Shown: one piece after another, positions 52,769-61,446 of the stretch
Layout of the letters: each line of letters begins with the position of its first letter
How positions within the stretch are numbered: the first letter of the stretch is position 1
Translations under genes and position numbers: made by a program
Notes under the pieces: generated by a model
The model's input: only the letters and a program-made list of their open reading frames with translations
The model's database searches: none
Told to the model about the DNA's origin: nothing
NCBI GenBank assembly: GCA_964564415.1
Contig: CAZMAV010000009.1
Span: 1-64,000, forward strand
Length of the DNA: 64,000 nt
From: JALEFZ01 sp964564415
GTDB lineage: Bacteria; Bacteroidota; Bacteroidia; J057
Reading direction: 5' to 3'

Positions 52769-52799
52769 GAAAGCCTGTCCTGGTGGATGGGCTTTTTTT
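52769..52799 (+). terminator. Terminator of tRNA-Val
   Basis: AAGCCTGTCC (52771-52780) pairs imperfectly with GGATGGGCTT (52785-52794), followed by TTTTT. Confidence 0.75.
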
Positions 52800-52806
52800 A
52801 TGGGCT

Positions 52807-52898
52807 AGGGCCTTCGGGGTTTGACAAGCATGGTTTTCGATAACCCCGAAGACCCTTTTTGACAAGTATGTTTGTCAATGCCCCCAAGGGCCCTTTTT
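52807..52898 (+). repeat. Tandem ~40-bp duplication forming further hairpins after the tRNA
   Basis: Two related units (52820-52857 and 52858-52897) share TTTGACAAG(C/T)ATG at the left and CCCTTTT at the right. The first forms a 13- to 14-bp stem (52807-52821 with 52842-52855) followed by T5; the second contains TTGACAA (52859-52865) with TTGTCAA (52872-52878). This gives three terminator-like hairpins in a row on the + strand, before a convergent gene. Confidence 0.6.
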
Positions 52899-52901
52899 AT
52901 T

Positions 52902-55900
52902 TCAATTAAAATTGATTCCCCTTCCCTTTTCCTTGAAGTGAAAACCTACCTCGTAGCGGCTCTTATCTCTTTCTGTTTCCAATTCCTGCTCGGCCCCGAT
53001 CAGGTCAAACTGCTTGCCCAGTACATTTTTCATTGAAATTCGATAGGTTTCCGAATAGGGTACCGTAATGATGTAGGAACCATCGCCGCTCGTAAGGGCA
53101 TAATGTTGATCCCCATTTTGGTCTATCACTGTCACCCTGATGTTGGCGGGAGTAATGCCATGGAGACGTGAAAATTTATCCCGGGTAATCTTGACCTTTC
53201 CGCTGAGGGTCACACTTTTGGAATAAGGGACAAGAATGGTCTTATGCCGATTCAAAAAAACTTCCAGGTGAAAACTGTTGAGGTTGGCGTAGTCTGTCAT
53301 CATAAAAAGTTCTTCAAGGTGAACCAGGTAGGACCCCTGAGGAGCTTTGGCGATTTCTACGAAACCCATCTCATCTGACATGACATTGGGAGGCTTGAAT
53401 TTGACCTGTAGGGGGCCTTTGTTGGTCATGACAGGCTCTTTGGTCCGCTCCACCTGAACCAAGACGCTTTTGATGCCCTCTTCCCCAGCTTCCCAGGTCT
53501 TATTTCCATTGGCATCCTTGAAAAAGTGAAGGCGAAGATTATAATACTTGAGTCGGGGTTGGTCAAAGTCAAACACCTTTTTTGCACCGGCATTGACCGA
53601 AATCAGGTCTGCTATGGATAACCTTTCCTGGGAGGACTTTTGCTTTTCAAATACATCCTTGAGGTTCAAGCCAGAACCCAGGTGAATTGACCAACCATTG
53701 TTGAAGGCATATTCTGCCTGGGTACTTGCTTGGAGTCGGGCGATCTGCTCATTGAGGTTATATTCAAATTGAGCATCGCTGTAAAGGCTAAAGCTTTCGT
53801 CTGCACTGAGGTACTTGTGGCTGGCCGAAATATTTATATCCTGCTGATAAATGCTCCCCTCTGTTTCTGTGAAGAAAACATCATTGAGTCCCTGCCTGGG
53901 CCCGTAGTTGTAGACAGCATGGAAGGCCAGCCCCTTGTACTGTCCCTTGAGGCCGGCCCGGGCAAAAGCATACTTGGGATTGTAGACCTCTCCGGGAGTG
54001 TTGTACCGGGTCAATTCTGTCATCCCCGCCACTACGGAGGGGGCTAGAAATTTCTCCGGGCTGTTGTTGTGCTTCCACTTGGTACTGGCCCCCAGGCGGT
54101 AGGTCCGCGAACCCTGAAAAAAGGTGCCCCCTCCCAGCAAGGAGTATTTCTTCTTGTTCATTCGATTTTCTATCCCTGCACCCAGGGCTACTCTGCCCAG
54201 CCTCAGGTTGTAAGCGGCTTTGATCACTTCATTGCTTTGCGAACCTATGGAATGGAGTTGACCCTCGGCATCCTCGTCTTCAATTAGGGTCCTGAGATTG
54301 TGGTAAGAAACTCCCAGTCGGCCTTTGCGACCAAAATCATAGGCTGCCTTAGCCCTCAACTTCAATGTGCCCCTGTCCCCATTGGCCAAATGCTGACTCC
54401 CATAGCTGTTCTTGGCTTTGAAGGTCAACCTGTCCTTTGACAGTCCGTATTCGACCTGATAGCCGAAGCCATTTTTATTGGCGCTGGCCCTGCCCATCTC
54501 CGATTGTGAAGTGAAAAGTCCGGAGGCTGAAAGTCTGCCGTATTCTCCTACGGCCAGGTTGAAACCCGCCGAGGGTGCAGTCGTGGAGAGGTGTTTGACC
54601 TTGTCATTGTTGTAGGTAAATGAACCAAATGCCGAAAACCTATCGCTGAACTTGGAGGAGACAGAGGCTGCCATGCCCCAGGTGGGGGAGGCAAGGCCTT
54701 TAACCAAGGTGAAGCCAACACGGTTTTGCATGACCTCATCCTTTTTTCCAAAACCCTTGGATATTTTGATTCCTCGCCCGCTTACGCTGATCCCACTTCC
54801 TCCAGAGACATCCCCCACAGAAAAACGGTAGGCTGGCGTATTGTAGGCAGCGATCATCCTGGCCTTTTCCCAGAAAACTTCCCGGGCATCGGAAAGGCTA
54901 GGGGAAAGGAGGTTGGCCGTAGTCTCGTACCGATAGCTAATGTCCCTATCCCCTGTAAGTAAAATTCGTCCCCCCAACCTAAAACTACTGATGGCATCTG
55001 TACCTATTCCAGCTTGATCAAAGGCCAAAATAAGGGGGGATTCATCTTCCTGGAGTTCGTTGATGAAGGCATCGTCCACTACTTCGAAAAATACAGCCAG
55101 TGTTTGGGCAAGGGTGTCGAAGGGAGAACTTGCCTCGGCAGAAAGCTTTAGGCCTTCCCCACCTTCCGGGGCCCCTTTTTTTACCCTCACATCTACAAGG
55201 ACCAGGGTATCGGTGGAGGGACGGACAGGAATCTTGAGTTGAATATTTCCCATTCTTGCCTGTGGGGATTCCAGGTAGGAGCCAAGCTGCAGCTTCAAAT
55301 CGATTTCCTCCGCACAATTGCCATAGTTTTTCAGTTTAAAGGCAATCTCCTGAAATTTTTGCTCAGAACGGGCTAGGAAAACCTTCGATTCTGGTGTGGA
55401 AAATCGCCATTTGCACACTTGCTCAAAGAAAATCTCCTTTTCAATGGGTGGGGAAAGGGAGGATTTGCCTGTGGGATGGATAATGGCTGCCTTGAGCTCG
55501 TAGGGTACCCCCCCGACCACATCTGTAGGAAAGGCCAGGCGAACAGGCATGTACTTCGTCTTACCGGGCGCCAGGTTGAGTTCTTGGTCGTCGCCCGGCT
55601 GTAGGATGAGTTTACAGCGGGGAGGGATGTCAAAGTTGACCTGGAAATGCTGAACCTCATCACTGGGATTGTCAATTTTTAGGACGTTAAAAAACATGGA
55701 ACCCGGGGCCAGGGCATCTCCCTCTTTTACAAAATCCGCTGCTAAGGTCATTTTTCCAACAGGAGGAGTCGGAACATCTTCCTTTTCATCGGCCTCGGCA
55801 TCTTCGTCCTGGAACTCTTCTCCTGCCCTTTGCTTAAAAATTCTGGTATCGGTCACCTGGGCGTGAAGGGAAATCGCAAGAAGAAAAAGGAAGACAAAAA

Positions 55901-55973
55901 GAGAGCTCAGCCTCTTCCTCCCGGGGCTATAGGTCTGGGTTTGTGCTTCTATTTCTTGATTTCCATGCTTCAT
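52902..55973 (-). CDS. Large exported protein with NEW3-like and beta-barrel regions (usher-like)
   Basis: 1023 residues. A signal helix is at about 20-38 (LSSLFVFLFLLAISLHAQ) after a polar N terminus; a later Met is not available, so the long start stays. Residues about 75-300 are two Ig-like/NEW3-like modules (DIPPRCKLILQPGDDQELNLAPGKTKYMPVRLAFP). About 315-840 is a string of amphipathic beta strands, as in an outer-membrane barrel (FSVGDVSGGSGISVSGRGIKI, FSAFGSFTYNNDKV). The end (about 850-1000) holds plug- or carboxypeptidase-regulatory-like modules (LRLHFFKDANGNKTWEAGEEGIKSVLVQVE; ALTSGDGSYIITVP). The order resembles fimbrial ushers of the non-classical type, but no chaperone or pilin gene is near. 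Function uncertain. Confidence 0.7.
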   Translation of the reverse strand: MKHGNQEIEAQTQTYSPGRKRLSSLFVFLFLLAISLHAQVTDTRIFKQRAGEEFQDEDAEADEKEDVPTPPVGKMTLAADFVKEGDALAPGSMFFNVLKIDNPSDEVQHFQVNFDIPPRCKLILQPGDDQELNLAPGKTKYMPVRLAFPTDVVGGVPYELKAAIIHPTGKSSLSPPIEKEIFFEQVCKWRFSTPESKVFLARSEQKFQEIAFKLKNYGNCAEEIDLKLQLGSYLESPQARMGNIQLKIPVRPSTDTLVLVDVRVKKGAPEGGEGLKLSAEASSPFDTLAQTLAVFFEVVDDAFINELQEDESPLILAFDQAGIGTDAISSFRLGGRILLTGDRDISYRYETTANLLSPSLSDAREVFWEKARMIAAYNTPAYRFSVGDVSGGSGISVSGRGIKISKGFGKKDEVMQNRVGFTLVKGLASPTWGMAASVSSKFSDRFSAFGSFTYNNDKVKHLSTTAPSAGFNLAVGEYGRLSASGLFTSQSEMGRASANKNGFGYQVEYGLSKDRLTFKAKNSYGSQHLANGDRGTLKLRAKAAYDFGRKGRLGVSYHNLRTLIEDEDAEGQLHSIGSQSNEVIKAAYNLRLGRVALGAGIENRMNKKKYSLLGGGTFFQGSRTYRLGASTKWKHNNSPEKFLAPSVVAGMTELTRYNTPGEVYNPKYAFARAGLKGQYKGLAFHAVYNYGPRQGLNDVFFTETEGSIYQQDINISASHKYLSADESFSLYSDAQFEYNLNEQIARLQASTQAEYAFNNGWSIHLGSGLNLKDVFEKQKSSQERLSIADLISVNAGAKKVFDFDQPRLKYYNLRLHFFKDANGNKTWEAGEEGIKSVLVQVERTKEPVMTNKGPLQVKFKPPNVMSDEMGFVEIAKAPQGSYLVHLEELFMMTDYANLNSFHLEVFLNRHKTILVPYSKSVTLSGKVKITRDKFSRLHGITPANIRVTVIDQNGDQHYALTSGDGSYIITVPYSETYRISMKNVLGKQFDLIGAEQELETERDKSRYEVGFHFKEKGRGINFN

Positions 55974-56206
55974 TTAGGCCCTGCCCGACTCCTTTCGAAG
56001 AGGCCTCGAAGGATAATGATATTATTACCGGGCTAGCTGTTAAATTATACATAGAAAATAATTTTTAATACTTAAAAACAATAAAAATACTACTCCCTTT
56101 TGGTACAGGATAATCGTGAAGTCAAGTAGTTATAATTATCCATTAATTGAATTTTATTTCGATTGAGTAGTTGGTTGATTTGGATCATCAAACTCACCCG
56201 ATAAAA

Positions 56207-56770
56207 ATGAAGACTCTCAACATCCTTCTTTCCCTACTCTTGCTTGTCTCTTTGGTGGCTTGTACCTCTACTTCTACTTCAGGCAGTCAGGATGCTTCCT
56301 CCTTTGTACAATTTGGTTCCCATCAATGGGAAAAGGGCAGCTTCGACTGCAATAAATTCAAGGAGAAATGTGCCAAAGTGAGCCTCGATTATCCCGAAGC
56401 TATTTTTGGAGATGAAAAGGTACGTAGTAGCATCAATGAAAAGATCAAGAGCTACGTAAGCGCAGAATTGCAAAAGGCCCTTGGTGAAGGGGAGATTGGT
56501 GCTTCTGTGGTGGAATTGGCTGACCGCCTCCTGGCCGATTATGATCCAAAGGATGGCTCTGCCCTGGCCGAAGTTTCCGTTTTTGGCAGGCTGATGTTTA
56601 GGAATCAGCACTTCATCAAGGTAGAGCTTTCTTCTTTCAATCAGGACAACGAAGGCAGAATCAGTAGCAATCGCTCTCTCTGTACCTTTGATACCAAAGA
56701 GGGAAAGCTCTTGGCTCAGACTGTGCTTAATGAAGGCAAGCCCCGCATGGCCAGTGTCAACATGAAGTAA
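56207..56770 (+). CDS. Small lipoprotein (DUF3298-like, uncertain)
   Basis: 187 residues from ATG 56207 (MKTLNILLSLLLLVSLVACTS), chosen because it starts a clean SPII signal (Cys19). The mature part has CAKVSLDYPEA, GDEKVRSSINEKIKSYVSAEL and the FIKVELSSFNQDNEGRISSNRSLCTFDTKEGKLL block, whose arrangement recalls DUF4163/DUF3298 (RsiV-type) domains, shortened at the C terminus. Probably periplasmic, at the outer membrane. Stand-alone gene with its own terminator. Confidence 0.7.
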   Translation: MKTLNILLSLLLLVSLVACTSTSTSGSQDASSFVQFGSHQWEKGSFDCNKFKEKCAKVSLDYPEAIFGDEKVRSSINEKIKSYVSAELQKALGEGEIGASVVELADRLLADYDPKDGSALAEVSVFGRLMFRNQHFIKVELSSFNQDNEGRISSNRSLCTFDTKEGKLLAQTVLNEGKPRMASVNMK

Positions 56771-56795
56771 TGTCCAGGAGCATCATGAAAAAACT

Positions 56796-56830
56796 AAAGG
56801 GTCTTCCTTAATGGAGGATCCTTTCTTAAT
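56796..56830 (+). terminator. Terminator of the small lipoprotein gene
   Basis: AAAGGGTCTTCC (56796-56807) pairs with GGAGGATCCTTT (56813-56824), with two G-U pairs, then TTCTTAATTTT. Confidence 0.75.
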
Positions 56831-56930
56831 TTTAATCCATCAGGACAATGGCGGGGTCAGGTTTGCCATTCTTTTCCATCTTGTAATCCTGCCCCCTTTT
56901 TCTTTATTTCAATTGAACAAATTAAACAGG

Positions 56931-56985
56931 CGAGCACATTGAATCCGGACGATCTGAGAAGAAACTCCAACGTAAAATTGCTGGA
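56931..56985 (+). repeat. Degenerate short copy of repeat family 2
   Basis: AGGCGAGCACATTGAATCCGG at the left matches the left end of the full element; the right part (CGTAAAATTG) weakly matches the right end. The middle of the full element is missing. It precedes the caspase-family gene by about 40 bp. Confidence 0.5.
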
Positions 56986-57024
56986 TTGCTGAGCCATTGA
57001 TCATTCCACCCTAGCCCCAATTTC

Positions 57025-59019
57025 ATGAGTAATCGCAGACTTTATGCCCTTTTGGTAGCCATCGACAAGTACCAGGCCCCAGTTCCTGCCCTGGACGGCT
57101 GTGTCAACGACATGAGAGCGATGAGGGACTACTTACTGCGCTATACCCAAAGGAATGGAGTGGATTTTCATCCCCTGGTCTTAACCAATGAAGAGGTCAC
57201 CCGCTTTAACCTGGTGGAAAAATTCGAAGCCCATCTGGGTCAGGCAGGGGAAAATGACGTAGCCCTTTTCTATTATAGCGGTCATGGTTCACAGGAGCAC
57301 GCACATGAAATTTTCTGGGAAATAGAGTCCGACCAGATGAACGAAACCCTGGTCTGCTATGACAGTCGCCTGCCTGACGGAATGGACCTGGCAGATAAGG
57401 AAATTGCCACCCTTCTGGATGTGGTCGCCGAAAATAATCCCCATACGGTAGTCATCATTGACGCCTGTAATTCAGGGTCTGGTACCAGGAGCATAGACAA
57501 ACACACCAAAGTAAGGCAAGTCCATGAGGTTCCTCGTTTGGCGGATGGAGAAAGCCCCAGAGTCCGTATGCCCCAGTCCTATATTCTTCCTCGAAGGACC
57601 TTTTCAGAGCGTGCCCTGGGCTTGAATACCGATCCCGAAGAACTGATCATTCCCAATCCCCGTCATGTAGCCCTGTCAGCGGCTCGATCTTTCCAATTGG
57701 CCAAGGAAACCTACCTGGGAGGCCAGCCCAGAGGTGTGTTTACCTACTCGCTGATCGAAGTACTGGAAACCACCGTCGGAGCGCTGAGCTACAACGACCT
57801 CATGCGCCGGGTGCGAAGCCTGGTATCTCAGCGAACCTACGACCAGATGCCGGAAATCAACGCCCCCGTAGGAGAAGACATCAACTTGGAATTCCTGAAT
57901 GGATTGACCACCCTCTCAGGCAACTACTACTCCGTACAGCATGAATCAGGCCATGGCTGGACCCTTGATGCCGGGGCGGTACACGGGATACTTCCTCCCA
58001 ATTTTAGTGGGAAGGCTACCTTGCTTTCGATTTATCCCTTTGAGGCAAGTGAAGCAGAAATGGCCGATTCCCAACAAGCACTGGGAAGGGCGGTGGTGAC
58101 CTCCGTTATGTCTGGAAGCAGCATCATCGATCCCAGCGACGGACTTATATTGGATAAAAATAAGGCTTACAAGGCCAGGATACTTGAAATTCCTGTCAAG
58201 GCCATTGACATCTATGTGGCCTCCAACAGTAAGATGGTGGAAAGGATAGAAGAAGCCATTTCTGCCAAAAGCCAATTCAACAATTACCTCAACATCGTGG
58301 AGCAGGGAGGTAGGGCTGATTACCGTCTCAACCATGAGGGAAGTAGCTTTAGCATTAGCAGAAGTACGGATTCGAGCCAGATTATCCTGGCAGCTCCCAT
58401 TGAGCAGGATGATGAGAATGGCATCTCTATGGCCCTGATGCAGCTGAGCCAAATTGCCCGCTGGGAGCGAATTAAAAATCTTGCCAATCCCGGAAGCATG
58501 CTCTCATCGGAAGCAGTCAAGATTGAGTTGGTCGATCCGGATTCCGGGCAGATCCTCAGGGAGGGATTAGATGGATACCTCTTCGAGCACAATACCACGG
58601 CAGATCAGGCCGTAAGCTTCAAAATTCGGGTAAAAAATGTCTCTGCCAAGCGCTTGTTTTGTATGCTGGTATATTTTGACGCTTCCTTTTCTATTGCCTC
58701 TAACCTGCTAGGTGTCAATGGACTGTGGATGGATCCCGGAGCTGTCGCCTGGGCCGCAGGTGGGGCCAGTGCCAGTGCCCAACTTCCGGATAAACTCTAC
58801 CAACTCGGGAGGACAGAAGTAGACGAATACCTCAAAGTTGTTTTTTCCACCCGCGAATCCAATCCCAGCCTGCTCTCCATGCCCTCCATCGACAAGATGA
58901 TCACTCCCAGGTCAACCCCTGAAAGTACCCGAGGCCTGGTCTTCGGGAGCCGAGACGCCTCAAGTTTTGACGATTGGAATAGCAATGAGCTGAGTTTCAG
59001 AATTGTAAGCAAGGGCTAA
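57025..59019 (+). CDS. Caspase family (peptidase C14, metacaspase-like) protein
   Basis: 664 residues. The p20-like catalytic domain covers about 5-290: LYALLVAIDKYQ, DMRAMRDYL, catalytic His87 in FYYSGHGSQ, and Cys148 in VVIIDACNSGSG, with the specificity loop LSAARSFQLAKE near 212-225 and GVFTYSLIEVLE near 233-244. The central part is unassigned. The C-terminal part (about 510-640) resembles DUF4384-like regulatory modules (GLDGYLFEHNTTADQAVSFKIRVKNVSAKRLFCMLVYFD). No signal peptide, so cytoplasmic. Orthocaspases cut after Arg/Lys and are linked to stress and programmed death; whether this is regulated by a partner is unknown. Convergent with the interrupted HD gene. A repeat fragment lies just upstream. 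Confidence 0.9.
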   Translation: MSNRRLYALLVAIDKYQAPVPALDGCVNDMRAMRDYLLRYTQRNGVDFHPLVLTNEEVTRFNLVEKFEAHLGQAGENDVALFYYSGHGSQEHAHEIFWEIESDQMNETLVCYDSRLPDGMDLADKEIATLLDVVAENNPHTVVIIDACNSGSGTRSIDKHTKVRQVHEVPRLADGESPRVRMPQSYILPRRTFSERALGLNTDPEELIIPNPRHVALSAARSFQLAKETYLGGQPRGVFTYSLIEVLETTVGALSYNDLMRRVRSLVSQRTYDQMPEINAPVGEDINLEFLNGLTTLSGNYYSVQHESGHGWTLDAGAVHGILPPNFSGKATLLSIYPFEASEAEMADSQQALGRAVVTSVMSGSSIIDPSDGLILDKNKAYKARILEIPVKAIDIYVASNSKMVERIEEAISAKSQFNNYLNIVEQGGRADYRLNHEGSSFSISRSTDSSQIILAAPIEQDDENGISMALMQLSQIARWERIKNLANPGSMLSSEAVKIELVDPDSGQILREGLDGYLFEHNTTADQAVSFKIRVKNVSAKRLFCMLVYFDASFSIASNLLGVNGLWMDPGAVAWAAGGASASAQLPDKLYQLGRTEVDEYLKVVFSTRESNPSLLSMPSIDKMITPRSTPESTRGLVFGSRDASSFDDWNSNELSFRIVSKG

Positions 59020-59646
59020 TCAGCGGTCGAGTTCCCAGCTGATGCTTTGGCGAGCCCTTGCCTCCAAGTCTTCATAAAAATGAAGACTGCAGTAAAAACT
59101 TTTTCGCTCCAACAATCCAATGAGGACTTTTTTCTTACCTGGTCGGTAAAGGAAATCGGGATAGAGGCGGTACTCCTGCCGAATCTGTCTGACATATTCC
59201 TGATAGCGCTCATTGCTGCTGCCCAGGATGGAAAGGTCTGCGTCCAGCAACCAAATCAGGTCTTCATCTTCCAGGGTAGGACGATGGCCCCTCGTGCAGA
59301 GGATGTAGCTATGAATTGCTTCAATGCTTTCCCCCTTGATTCCCCACTACCTTAAATGTCTAACGGCGAGGTCAGCGCTGGCTTCCTCATTTTTGGAGCT
59401 CCAGGGCTTATAAATGGCATCTTGGTAAAAAATGGCCAGGGCTAGTACCTCGGGCTTCTGTAACTTGGGATAGTCTCTGCGCCACAGGGCAAAAAGTTTT
59501 ACGAGGTGATTCAGGTTGTGATAGGCACGGCAGGAATGACCGTAGAGCCGGGGAAGTGTGTGAAAGTGAGGCAAATGCAAGGCCTTACTTACTCCCATCT
59601 TGTCCATGACCTCCTCCCAATAGATGCGAAGCTCCTTTTCTGGCAT
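59020..59646 (-). pseudogene. HD-superfamily phosphohydrolase gene (COG4339-like) interrupted by TAG
   Basis: One frame of 209 codons from ATG 59646 to the TGA/TAG region at 59020, broken only by TAG at 59347-59349. The first part has the family marks RAYHNLNHLVKLF and IFYQDAIYKP, the second WLLDADLSILGSSNERYQEYVRQIRQEYRLYP and LERKSFYCSLHFYEDLEARARQSI, both typical of the COG4339 metal-dependent HD proteins of about 200 residues. The HD motif has Gln where its His should be (FYQDAIY instead of FHDxxY). Stop plus lost metal ligand argues for a dead gene; single-base error or read-through cannot be excluded. Divergent from the PlsB-like gene. Confidence 0.75.
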
Positions 59647-59736
59647 AATTTATTTCGATTATGCTTACAATTTACCAATTTGCTTTACCCGTAAAATTTT
59701 TCGGGCTACATTCTGCTTCATCCAGTAATCCATTTT

Positions 59737-61446
59737 ATGGAATCCGTCGAGCATTACATCACAGAGGGGATTTTATACAAGCCCCTCATTCCCAATATAT
59801 ACAACTGGCCCATTGCCCGTCTTTTTCGGGAGAAAGAAAAGTTTCTTCAAGAGGTAATTGAGGACACCCTTAGGGCAATTTATCAATTTGCAGAAAGGGA
59901 AAATACCAGTTTAGACCAGATCATCGCCAAGACCATGTACCGGGAAAGGATCCGAATGAAGGAAAATCCCTGGAAGGCAGATCCCAAAGATGAGGCTAAA
60001 TTTTGGAAAGGGGTGAAGAAAAAGCTGGTGAGCATCGACCAATTGGAAGGTGAAGAAGCAGAGCGGGAGAAGCAACTCGAAAAATTGCTTTCCTCCATCG
60101 TGAGGCGTTACGCCAAGGAGATTGTTTCGACCTTCAAGCCCGCCACCTACCAGTTTGCCCAGCGTTTTCTTCCATTTTTCTTTTCTACCCTTCTCAATGC
60201 CTCCGCAGCCAAGACCATCCGTTCCTTCATCAATCACAAGGTGCAAATTCAGGAGCGGATACACCTAAAAGGGGAAATTGACATGCTGCGCACCTTGGCG
60301 AGCAAGGGCACAGTGGTTGTGGTGCCCACCCACCTCTCCAACATGGATTCCATCATTGTGGGTTGGAGCCTCAGTGCCCTTGGCTTACCCGCCTTTACCT
60401 ACGGCGCCGGCCTCAACCTCTACAACAATAAGATTTTGGCCCGCTTCATGACACAGTTAGGGGCCTACACCGTAGACCGTCGCAAGCGTAATCCCATTTA
60501 TCGATCTACCCTGGATGCCTATGCGACTTTGGCCACTATCGAGGGGGTACACCATATTTTCTTTCCGGGAGGAACGCGCTCCCGTTCAGGAGAAATCGAA
60601 AAAGACCTGAAGTTGGGCCTCCTATCCACAGTTTTGGAGGCCCAACGACGAAATTTTGCGATGGAAAGCCCAAAAGCAAAATCTGAAAAAATCTTTGTCG
60701 TACCCCTGGTGATGAGCTATCACTTTGTATTTGAAGCCAAAACCCTCATCAAGCAGCACCTGGACAGGACTGGCCAGGAACTATATTATACCCTGGACAA
60801 GGATTCCAGCGATCTCTTTAAGATTTTACAGTTTATCTGGACCACCTTCTCCAAAAGTTCGGACATTTACCTTTCTTACGGAAAGCCCATGGATGTCTTC
60901 GGAAATTTTGTGGATGAAGAAGGGGATAGCTACGATGAGCATGGTGCCAAGGTAGAGATCAAAGAATACTTTTCCTCCCGGGAGGAGTTGGTGGAGGATC
61001 ACCAGCGCGACAGCCAGTATACCAAATTGTTGGCGGAGAAACTGGTCGAACGATTCCACATCGAAAATTATGTCTTTTCCAGCCATCTGGTAGCCTTTGT
61101 GGCTTTTCAAATCCTAAAAAAACGGAGGAAGGACCTCAACCTTTATTCTCTCCTCCGCCTGCCCCAGGATGAAAGGCATATCGACATGGATAAGTTTTTG
61201 GAGTCTATGGGCAGGGTCCTGGATAAATTAAGTGAAATGGGTGAAGAAGGCCGTGTCAACCTGGCTTCACACCTTCGAAGAGATCCTTCGGGTATTGTCG
61301 AGCACGGGGTGAAAAACCTGGGCCTATACCATGCCAAGCGTCCCCTCAAGCGTCAGGGTGATTCCGAACTGGTCTCTGACAACATGAACCTTCTTTATTA
61401 TTACCACAACAGATTGGTAGGATATGAGCTCGAGCCCCTTGTATAG
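59737..61446 (+). CDS. PlsB-like glycerol-3-phosphate acyltransferase
   Basis: 569 residues. The acyltransferase core (about 180-400) has the HxxxxD site in VPTHLSNMDSIIVG (His199, Asp204), the substrate block TYGAGLN (221-227), and FPGGTRSRSGE (276-286, the P-E/G-GTRS glycerol-phosphate site). N- and C-terminal extensions are helical, as in the PlsB/DHAPAT class rather than PlsC. Predicted to add the first acyl chain to sn-glycerol-3-phosphate at the inner membrane. The last 23 bases overlap the start of gpsA, which makes that substrate, so the two genes form a functional pair. Confidence 0.88.
   Translation: MESVEHYITEGILYKPLIPNIYNWPIARLFREKEKFLQEVIEDTLRAIYQFAERENTSLDQIIAKTMYRERIRMKENPWKADPKDEAKFWKGVKKKLVSIDQLEGEEAEREKQLEKLLSSIVRRYAKEIVSTFKPATYQFAQRFLPFFFSTLLNASAAKTIRSFINHKVQIQERIHLKGEIDMLRTLASKGTVVVVPTHLSNMDSIIVGWSLSALGLPAFTYGAGLNLYNNKILARFMTQLGAYTVDRRKRNPIYRSTLDAYATLATIEGVHHIFFPGGTRSRSGEIEKDLKLGLLSTVLEAQRRNFAMESPKAKSEKIFVVPLVMSYHFVFEAKTLIKQHLDRTGQELYYTLDKDSSDLFKILQFIWTTFSKSSDIYLSYGKPMDVFGNFVDEEGDSYDEHGAKVEIKEYFSSREELVEDHQRDSQYTKLLAEKLVERFHIENYVFSSHLVAFVAFQILKKRRKDLNLYSLLRLPQDERHIDMDKFLESMGRVLDKLSEMGEEGRVNLASHLRRDPSGIVEHGVKNLGLYHAKRPLKRQGDSELVSDNMNLLYYYHNRLVGYELEPLV

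Noticed and set aside
52605..52865. 86-residue minus-strand ORF with HTGLEPVTSALSRQRSEPTELM
   Set aside because: It is antisense to the tRNA-Val gene; this peptide is the familiar artefact of translating tRNA genes backwards.
59643..59664. GCATAAT/ATTATGC inverted repeat between the HD and PlsB-like genes
   Set aside because: Only 7-bp arms with an 8-bp spacer in an AT-rich stretch, and it overlaps the start of a probable pseudogene; chance is a good explanation.
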